64,000 bases of DNA. Source: Saprospiraceae bacterium (lineage in GTDB: Bacteria > Bacteroidota > Bacteroidia > Chitinophagales > Saprospiraceae). The stretch lies in contig JAHBTW010000011.1 in assembly GCA_019638385.1 (NCBI GenBank), positions 84,490-148,489 of the forward strand, given 5' to 3'. Of this stretch, positions 58,980-64,000 are shown in pieces; position 1 is the first letter of the stretch; every line of letters starts with the position of its first letter. The notes under the pieces were generated by a model that saw only the letters and a program-made list of their open reading frames with translations, was not told the origin of the DNA and made no database searches. The position numbers were made by a program, and so were the translations under genes.

Positions 58980-59978
58980 ATGAAAGCCATCATTCCCGTT
59001 GCCGGTACCGGCGCCCGCCTCCGTCCGCTCACTTATACGCAGCCCAAACCGCTCATACCGGTTGCGGGCAAACCCATCCTGTCGTACATGATCGAAAAAC
59101 TGCTCGACATCGGCGTGCAGGAGTTTGTTTTCGTTATTGGGTACCTCGGTGAAAAGATCAAAGACTTTGTGGAGCAAACCTATCCCGGTATTGACAAACA
59201 ATTCGTTGTGCAGCAAGACCGTCTCGGCTCCGGTCATGCCGTATGGACCGCCAAAGACAAATTCCGGGATGCCGATGAGGTGGTTATCTTTTTTGGAGAT
59301 GTCATCATTGAGACGGATTTTCGCATAATAATGGAAATGCCAGGCTCGGTCATCGGCGTAAAAAAGGTGCAGGACCCGCGCGAATTCGGCATCGTAGAAC
59401 TGAATGACAACGGCGCTGTGGTGAGGGTGTCGGAAAAACCTCGCATCCCGAAGTCAGACCTCGCAATGGTGGGTTTTTATAAAATCACCGAAGTACAGGC
59501 CCTGATTGACGCTTTGGATTATTATGTTTTTAACATGGAAACCAACGACGAACTACCGCTCACCGATGCCCTCATGCGCATGATGCAACAGGGTGCGCCT
59601 TTTACGCCTGTGACGGTGGATCGCTGGTTCGACTGCGGAAAAAAGGAAGTGCTTTTAGAAACCAACGCGCTGCTCCTGCGCCGCGACGACTACGACCCGG
59701 AGTCGGTACCCACGTTCGACAACTCCATCATCATACATCCGGTGAGCATCGGCCCGGGGTGCCAGATCGCCAATTCCATCATCGGCCCGCACGTCACTAT
59801 CGGCCACAATGCCCGCATCTCGGACGCTATTGTGAAAGACTCTATCATCGGCAATTTCGCTGCGCTGAATGAAGTCATTCTGCGTCATTCGGTCATCGGA
59901 AACGACACCTCCATCATCGGTATGAAACACAGCCTGAACATCGGAGACAATACAGAAATTGATTTTTCAGAGCGCTGA
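58980..59978 (+). CDS. Sugar-1-phosphate nucleotidyltransferase (RmlA/GlmU-like, with left-handed beta-helix tail)
   Basis: The 332-residue product starts at ATG 58980. The nucleotidyltransferase signature is MKAIIPVAGTGARLRPLTYTQPKPLIPVAGKPIL. VVIFFGDVI (metal Asp) and DRWFDCGKKEVLLETN follow. From about residue 250, hexapeptide repeats (SIGPGCQIANSIIGPHVTIGHNARISDAIVKDSIIG) make a beta-helix tail. This is the layout of long glucose-1-phosphate thymidylyl- or uridylyltransferases; nucleotide and sugar cannot be told apart. It supplies activated sugars for envelope glycans. Confidence 0.88.
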   Translation: MKAIIPVAGTGARLRPLTYTQPKPLIPVAGKPILSYMIEKLLDIGVQEFVFVIGYLGEKIKDFVEQTYPGIDKQFVVQQDRLGSGHAVWTAKDKFRDADEVVIFFGDVIIETDFRIIMEMPGSVIGVKKVQDPREFGIVELNDNGAVVRVSEKPRIPKSDLAMVGFYKITEVQALIDALDYYVFNMETNDELPLTDALMRMMQQGAPFTPVTVDRWFDCGKKEVLLETNALLLRRDDYDPESVPTFDNSIIIHPVSIGPGCQIANSIIGPHVTIGHNARISDAIVKDSIIGNFAALNEVILRHSVIGNDTSIIGMKHSLNIGDNTEIDFSER

Positions 59979-59994
59979 GACGGCTTATTTTTCT

Positions 59995-60002
59995 TACTTT
60001 TG
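59995..60002 (+). promoter_or_regulatory. -7 promoter element of the ferredoxin gene
   Basis: TACTTTTG matches TAnnTTTG, 57 nt before ATG 60059. Confidence 0.5.
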
Positions 60003-60058
60003 CGCCTCAAAACCATGCCGGAGATAATGTGTTATCTTCCCAAAAACAATGATCAGCC

Positions 60059-60406
60059 ATGGCGATAATGATAACGGACGAATGTATCAACTGCGGAGCT
60101 TGCGAGCCGGAATGTCCGAACAATGCGATTTACGAAGGAGGGCTGGAATGGGCCGTTAACGACGGCACCTCTCTGAGCGGCCTTTATACGCTCGAAGACG
60201 GCAAGCAGGTGGATGTAACGGCCAAGCAATTGCCCGTTTCGGATGAATTTTACTACATCGTGCCCGATAAATGCACCGAGTGCGTCGGTTTTCACGAAGA
60301 GCCGCAATGTGCCGCCGTCTGCCCGGTAGATTGCTGCGTGCCCGACCCGGAGCGCGTGGAAACAGAGGAGCAACTCCTGCTGCGAAAAGAGCGCTTGCAT
60401 CTTTGA
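60059..60406 (+). CDS. Two-cluster [4Fe-4S] ferredoxin
   Basis: The product is 115 residues. The first cluster motif is CINCGACEPECP (Cys9, 12, 15, 19). The second is irregular: KCTECVGFHEEPQCAAVCPVDCC, with an eight-residue gap between the second and third Cys, as in Allochromatium-type ferredoxins. A ~35-residue insert lies between the clusters. It is a soluble low-potential electron carrier whose partner is unknown. A bidirectional terminator separates it from groEL. Confidence 0.92.
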   Translation: MAIMITDECINCGACEPECPNNAIYEGGLEWAVNDGTSLSGLYTLEDGKQVDVTAKQLPVSDEFYYIVPDKCTECVGFHEEPQCAAVCPVDCCVPDPERVETEEQLLLRKERLHL

Positions 60407-60419
60407 AAGGCGCTAAGAA

Positions 60420-60453
60420 AAAAGCCACCCCGAATTGAATCCGGGATGGCTTT
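60420..60453. terminator. Bidirectional terminator between ferredoxin and groEL
   Basis: AAAAGCCACCCCG (60420-60432) pairs with CCGGGATGGCTTT (60441-60453) with a bulge. T-rich sequence follows on plus and A6 precedes on the other side. Confidence 0.85.
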
Positions 60454-60481
60454 TATTTTTATTGAAATCAGAAGCACAATA

Positions 60482-62125
60482 TTACATCATGCCGCCCATA
60501 CCGCCCATGCCGCCGGGAGGCATTGACATGGCAGCGCCGTTTTTGTCGGCTTTTTCATTGACTACACATTCTGTTGTGAGTACCATACCTGCTATAGAGG
60601 AGGCATTTTCCAGCGCTACGCGGGTTACTTTGGTCGGGTCTATGACACCGGCCTTTTTCAGGTCTTCAAACACATCGGTGCGGGCATTGTAGCCGAAGCT
60701 GCCTTTGCCTTCCATCACTTTTTGCAACACCACCGAACCTTCCATGCCGGCGTTGTCGGAAATGATGCGCAGCGGCGCTTCGAGCGATTTGCGCACGATC
60801 TGAATGCCGATGGTTTCGTCGTCATTGGCGCCGGTGAGGCCGTCTAAGGCATTGATGGCGCGCACCAAGGCTACGCCGCCGCCGGCCACGATGCCTTCTT
60901 CCACTGCGGCGCGGGTAGCGTGCAGGGCGTCGTCCACGCGGTCTTTTTTCTCTTTCATCTCTACCTCCGTAGCGGCGCCCACATAAAGGACAGCTACGCC
61001 GCCCGACAATTTGGCTAAGCGCTCCTGCAACTTCTCGCGGTCGTAATCGGAAGTAGTGGTTTCGATCTGTTGTTTGATCTGGTTGATGCGCGCTTTGATT
61101 TGCTCGGTGTCGCCTTTGCCGTTCACGATGGTGGTATTGTCTTTGTCCACGGTGATTTTTTCGGCCTGACCGAGTTGTTCGAGCGTCGTGTTTTCCAATT
61201 TGTAGCCTTTTTCATCGCTGATGACGGTGCCGCCGGTGAGTACGGCGATGTCTTCGAGCATGGCTTTGCGGCGGTCGCCGAATCCGGGAGCTTTTACGGC
61301 CACCACTTTGAGATTGGCGCGCAAGCGGTTTACCACCAAAACGCCGAGTGCCTGGCTTTCCACATCTTCAGAGATGAGCAACAGCGGGCGTCCGGCGCCG
61401 ATCACCTTTTCGAGGATGGGCACGATGTCCTGCATGTTGGAAATCTTCTTGTCGTAGATGAGGATGAGCGGGTTCTCGTACTCGGTGATCATATCGTCGG
61501 GGTTGGTCACGAAGTAGGGAGAGAGGTAGCCCCGGTCGAATTGCATGCCGAGCACTTCTTCCACATAAGTGTCGGTGCCTTTGGCTTCTTCTACGGTGAT
61601 GACGCCGTCTTTCGTTACGCGCTTCATAGCGTCGGCGATGAGCGAGCCGATTTCGTCGTCGTTGTTGGCGGAGATAGAGCCTACCTGACGGATTTTTTCA
61701 AAATCGTCGCCGATTTGCTCGGATTGCTTTTTCAAGTCGGCCACAACAACCTTCACGGCCTTGTCCATGCCGCGCTTGAGGTCCATCGGGTTGGCGCCGG
61801 CAGTTACGTTTTTCAGGCCCGCGTTGATCATGGCCTGTGCCAGCACGGTGGCGGTGGTGGTGCCGTCGCCGGCGAGGTCGGCCGTTTTGGAGGCCACTTC
61901 CTTCACCATTTGGGCGCCCATATTTTCTACGGCGTCTTCCAGTTCTACTTCTTTGGCTACGGTCACGCCGTCTTTGGTGATTTGCGGAGCGCCGAAGCTT
62001 TTCTGAATAACGACGTTGCGACCTTTGGGGCCGAGGGTAACTTTCACCGCATTGGCCAGCGCGTCAACGCCGGTGCGGAGTTTTTCCCGGGCATCGCGGT
62101 TAAAACTAATTTCTTTTACAGCCAT
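60482..62125 (-). CDS. groL: Chaperonin GroEL
   Basis: The 547-residue GroEL has the ATP motif DGTTTATVLAQAM, KVTLGPKGRNVVIQ near the start, GGGVALVRA, and the flexible C-terminal tail rich in Gly-Gly-Met (MPPGGMGGMGGMM). It forms the 14-mer folding chamber capped by GroES. It is the second gene of groES-groEL with a 40-bp gap, and ends at the bidirectional terminator. Confidence 0.99.
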   Translation of the reverse strand: MAVKEISFNRDAREKLRTGVDALANAVKVTLGPKGRNVVIQKSFGAPQITKDGVTVAKEVELEDAVENMGAQMVKEVASKTADLAGDGTTTATVLAQAMINAGLKNVTAGANPMDLKRGMDKAVKVVVADLKKQSEQIGDDFEKIRQVGSISANNDDEIGSLIADAMKRVTKDGVITVEEAKGTDTYVEEVLGMQFDRGYLSPYFVTNPDDMITEYENPLILIYDKKISNMQDIVPILEKVIGAGRPLLLISEDVESQALGVLVVNRLRANLKVVAVKAPGFGDRRKAMLEDIAVLTGGTVISDEKGYKLENTTLEQLGQAEKITVDKDNTTIVNGKGDTEQIKARINQIKQQIETTTSDYDREKLQERLAKLSGGVAVLYVGAATEVEMKEKKDRVDDALHATRAAVEEGIVAGGGVALVRAINALDGLTGANDDETIGIQIVRKSLEAPLRIISDNAGMEGSVVLQKVMEGKGSFGYNARTDVFEDLKKAGVIDPTKVTRVALENASSIAGMVLTTECVVNEKADKNGAAMSMPPGGMGGMGGMM

Positions 62126-62165
62126 GATGTGCTTGGTTTGGTTTTGTTTGTAAAATAAGGAAGGA

Positions 62166-62432
62166 TTAGATAATGACGAGGATGTCGTCTTCGCGCATGA
62201 TCATGTAGTCCACACCGTCGAAGTTGATCTCCTGGCCGGCGTACTTGCCGTACAGCACGATATCGCCTGTTTGCACGGTCATCAGATTGCCGTCTTTGCC
62301 GGGACCTACCGCCACAACTTCGCCTCTTTGCGGTTTTTCTTTTGCAGTGTCGGGAATAATGATACCGCCTTTGGTTTTTTCTTCAGCCGGAGCAGGCTTG
62401 ACGACCACTCTGTCGCCTATTGGCTTCATCAT
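62166..62432 (-). CDS. groES: Co-chaperonin GroES
   Basis: The 88-residue product has KPIGDRVVVKPAPAEEKTKGGIIIPDTAKEKPQRGEVVAVGPGK, including the mobile loop, and ends DYMIMREDDILVII. Two ATG codons start the frame (62432 and 62429). No CIRCE element (TTAGCACTC-N9-GAGTGCTAA) is found upstream; a sigma-54-like sequence is present instead. Confidence 0.98.
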   Translation of the reverse strand: MMKPIGDRVVVKPAPAEEKTKGGIIIPDTAKEKPQRGEVVAVGPGKDGNLMTVQTGDIVLYGKYAGQEINFDGVDYMIMREDDILVII

Positions 62433-62487
62433 AACTTGTGATTTTGGTTATCGTTAGTGAAAAATAATTGTTTGAACAACCTCCCCC

Positions 62488-62504
62488 TGCACACCTTGTG
62501 CCAA
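62488..62504 (-). promoter_or_regulatory. Sigma-54-like -24/-12 promoter ahead of groES
   Basis: The minus strand reads TTGGCACAAGGTGTGCA. Against the consensus YTGGCACGrNNNTTGCW this matches 12 of 14 fixed positions, with the invariant GG and GC exactly ten bases apart. The start would fall near 62477, 45 nt before the groES ATG. Confidence 0.45.
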
Positions 62505-62611
62505 ATTAGATTTTATGACAGAATTGCAGGGAAATTAGACAAGGCGCGAAGATGAGGCTGTCAGGCCCTGAAAGGCTTTGCCAAAATGGCGCACCGAAAT
62601 AGACAATTAAG

Positions 62612-62670
62612 CTACGAAGGCGCAATGCGCGAAGTCTGATTTTTTACTTCGGGTCTTTGCGCCTTCGTGG
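62612..62670. repeat. Inverted CTACGAAGGCGCAA/TTGCGCCTTCGTGG repeat downstream of secG
   Basis: 14-nt arms (62612-62625 and 62657-62670, one G-T pair) enclose a second stem CGAAGT/ACTTCG with a T-rich loop. It belongs to the TTTGCGCCTTCG word family seen at 25.0 kb and may end secG transcription. Confidence 0.7.
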
Positions 62671-62700
62671 CTCAACGGATTGGGAATGGAATACAGGAAA

Positions 62701-62964
62701 TTACTGCGTGAGCAGTTGCTCCGTGGCAGCAGCTCCGTCGCCGATGAGGATGGCCGCTACCAGACACAGGGCAAACAGAGCGGCTGCAAGGCCCCATGTG
62801 AGTTTTTCGATGAAGTCGGAAGATTTGGCAGCGCCGAACATCTGATTGGCCTGCGAGCCGCCGAATGTAGCATCCACACCGCCTCCCTTAGGGTTTTGTA
62901 TCAAAACAGAAATCATCAGCAATATGCCGATGAAAGCGATCAGGACGGTCAAAGCAGTTAACAT
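62701..62964 (-). CDS. secG: Preprotein translocase subunit SecG
   Basis: The 87-residue product has two membrane helices (VLIAFIGILLMISVLIQ and WGLAAALFALCLVAAILIG). Between them lies the conserved NPKGGGVDATFGGSQANQMFGAA loop. It is an auxiliary subunit of SecYEG. It starts 2 bp after the stop of the upstream TPR gene, so the two are one operon. Confidence 0.95.
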   Translation of the reverse strand: MLTALTVLIAFIGILLMISVLIQNPKGGGVDATFGGSQANQMFGAAKSSDFIEKLTWGLAAALFALCLVAAILIGDGAAATEQLLTQ

Positions 62965-62966
62965 GA

Positions 62967-63878
62967 TCAGTTATTTTTTAGATTTTGAATTTGGCGCGCA
63001 AAGTACGCGCTTTTCTCCGGAAAAATCAAACACAAACGTTCATACATTTCTATCGCCTTGCCGGTGTGCCCCTGCCGGGCCAGCAGTGCCGCCAGTGTTT
63101 CGGAGGCTACAGCCTCTTTTTCTTCCACGCTGCGATCCGCCATATCGCGCAAATCGGGCAGACTGTAATCCTTTGTTTCCGGTGCTTCCGTTTGCTTTTC
63201 TTCCGGCTCGGCGAAGGGCGTTTCTGTCGCGGCAGGCGGTGCGGTCGGTGGCAGTATAGTCAATGTATGCAGGCGTTTCCAACTGCGAAAACCGGATTTG
63301 CTCATAGGCTCAGGGGTATGAATTTCAACATGATCAATGGGTTCCGGGTCTCCATCCGACCGGCTTTCGGCAGGCGGGGTGGGGGAGGTGTCCGGTTGGA
63401 GCGCGGGCGAAGCATCCGGGAGCGCGTCCTCACTGTCGGCTTCGTTGGCCGGCATGTCAGGTGACAAATTTTCAGTCGAAGGCAAGGGTTTCTTCCTCTT
63501 TTCGGGAGCTGTTAACGGCGTCTGTACAACCTCCGCAGGCATTATCGTTTCTCTCATTCCGGCAAGGCGGGCCTCCAGTTCCGACAGCGGCTTGAGTTCA
63601 AATACTTCCTCTGAGGCCGGGGGGGATGCGGTTTGCGCGGCTGCGTCTATGCGCAGTATCTGCCCGCGCAGGAATGCGCGATCAATGCTGTGTGCCGCCG
63701 TGCGCGACAAAATGGCCGGATAATCTTTTTGCTCCGCTATCCGGCTTTTGTACAAAAGCAACTGATGCACATGCGCACAATAGGGGTACTCCAATGCCAG
63801 TGTTTTCAGCTCCTGATAGGATACCCGCTGCAATTGTTCCGGATGTTGAAGATACTTAATGAGGTGGTCGGCTGTCAT
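62967..63878 (-). CDS. Bacteroidota protein with C-terminal TPR-like repeat, upstream of secG
   Basis: The product is 303 residues. The N-terminal ~85 residues are helical (QELKTLALEYPYCAHVHQLLLYKSRI, LSRTAAHSIDRAFLRGQIL). Residues ~85-235 are low-complexity, rich in Pro, Glu and Ala. The end has one TPR-like pair (SETLAALLARQGHTGKAIEMYERLCLIFPEKSAYFARQIQNLK). There is no signal peptide, so it is cytoplasmic. The function is unknown, but coupling with secG suggests a link to the cell envelope. It has its own -7 box. Confidence 0.75.
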   Translation of the reverse strand: MTADHLIKYLQHPEQLQRVSYQELKTLALEYPYCAHVHQLLLYKSRIAEQKDYPAILSRTAAHSIDRAFLRGQILRIDAAAQTASPPASEEVFELKPLSELEARLAGMRETIMPAEVVQTPLTAPEKRKKPLPSTENLSPDMPANEADSEDALPDASPALQPDTSPTPPAESRSDGDPEPIDHVEIHTPEPMSKSGFRSWKRLHTLTILPPTAPPAATETPFAEPEEKQTEAPETKDYSLPDLRDMADRSVEEKEAVASETLAALLARQGHTGKAIEMYERLCLIFPEKSAYFARQIQNLKNN

Positions 63879-63896
63879 AACCCTGCGTTTTCAGTG

Positions 63897-63904
63897 CAAA
63901 GGTA
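63897..63904 (-). promoter_or_regulatory. -7 promoter element of the TPR-secG operon
   Basis: The minus strand reads TACCTTTG, an exact TAnnTTTG match, 19 nt before the ATG at 63878. Confidence 0.55.
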
Positions 63905-63914
63905 AGTATTTGGT

Positions 63915-63977
63915 TAGAGACAATGTATGTGTTGTCTCTACCGGGCAGGGCAATCGCATAAAAACCTGCGATTGCCC
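63915..63977. terminator. Two adjacent hairpins near the window end
   Basis: TAGAGACAA (63915-63923) with TTGTCTCTA (63932-63940), 9 bp, and GGGCAATCGCA (63948-63958) with TGCGATTGCCC (63967-63977), 11 bp, are both perfect. The second is GC-rich with an A-rich loop and could terminate a gene beyond the window; there is no T-tract in view. Confidence 0.5.
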
Positions 63978-64000
63978 TGGACGGGGACGCTGCGGCGTAC

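Noticed and set aside
61070..62158. 362-codon open frame on the plus strand opposite groEL
   Set aside because: It is antisense to a certain groEL gene, and its composition (runs of His, Gly, Val, Phe) follows from the complement of the groEL codons.
62433..62700. CIRCE/HrcA element ahead of groES
   Set aside because: No TTAGCACTC-N9-GAGTGCTAA or close variant is present on either strand.

Overview
The window is chromosomal DNA from a member of the Bacteroidota, probably of the Saprospiria/Cytophagia side (the class is a guess). Signs are: SecD and SecF fused in one protein; a PUR-family (DUF3276) protein; a 2307-residue secreted protein ending in a type IX secretion type B (CHU_C) sorting domain; and repeated promoter elements of the form TAnnTTTG, the Bacteroidota -7 box, ahead of many genes.

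Layout. 1-5.1 kb: end of a PLP amino-acid decarboxylase, a small exported protein, secDF and a family-2 glycosyltransferase. 5.1-8.0 kb: two tandem terminator-ended repeat units that look like small transcripts, a 73-residue double-glycine-leader peptide carrying four GNPPDWD motifs, and a TPR sensor histidine kinase. 8.0-14.9 kb: the giant repeat adhesin. 15.2-20.6 kb: UMF1 transporter, phosphotransferase, ClC channel, agmatine deiminase. 20.8-24.9 kb: PUR protein and trpCFBA. 25.1-29.1 kb: CPA2 antiporter, cell-wall amidase and ccmB. 29.2-44.5 kb: a defence island lying between ccmB and ccmC. 44.5-50.2 kb: ccmC, RNase R and three proteins of unknown function. 50.2-51.3 kb: tRNA-Leu(UAA), split by a group I intron with an HNH endonuclease gene, and tRNA-Gly(GCC). 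51.4-64 kb: polyphosphate kinase, MoxR-like ATPase, membrane subtilase, HTH regulator, a probable envelope protein, sugar nucleotidyltransferase, ferredoxin, groES-groEL, secG and a TPR protein.

The defence island holds a DUF499 ATPase gene (cut by a group II intron that would restore the frame if spliced), DUF3780, a four-helix-bundle cassette, a DUF1156 DNA methyltransferase, a divergent PIN-nuclease pair, and an overlapping operon of RloA-like ATPase, RloB and a PLD-SNF2 helicase. The DUF499/DUF3780/DUF1156/helicase set is a known recurring anti-phage-associated group. The RloAB insertion and the two RNA-level elements are what make this copy unusual.

The most notable observations are: (1) the tRNA-Leu(UAA) group I intron with an HNH gene in its P1 loop, at the same anticodon position as the cyanobacterial intron; (2) the GNPPDWD repeat peptide next to a TPR histidine kinase; (3) the intron-split defence operon between the cytochrome c maturation genes; and (4) a sigma-54-like -24/-12 promoter ahead of groES.
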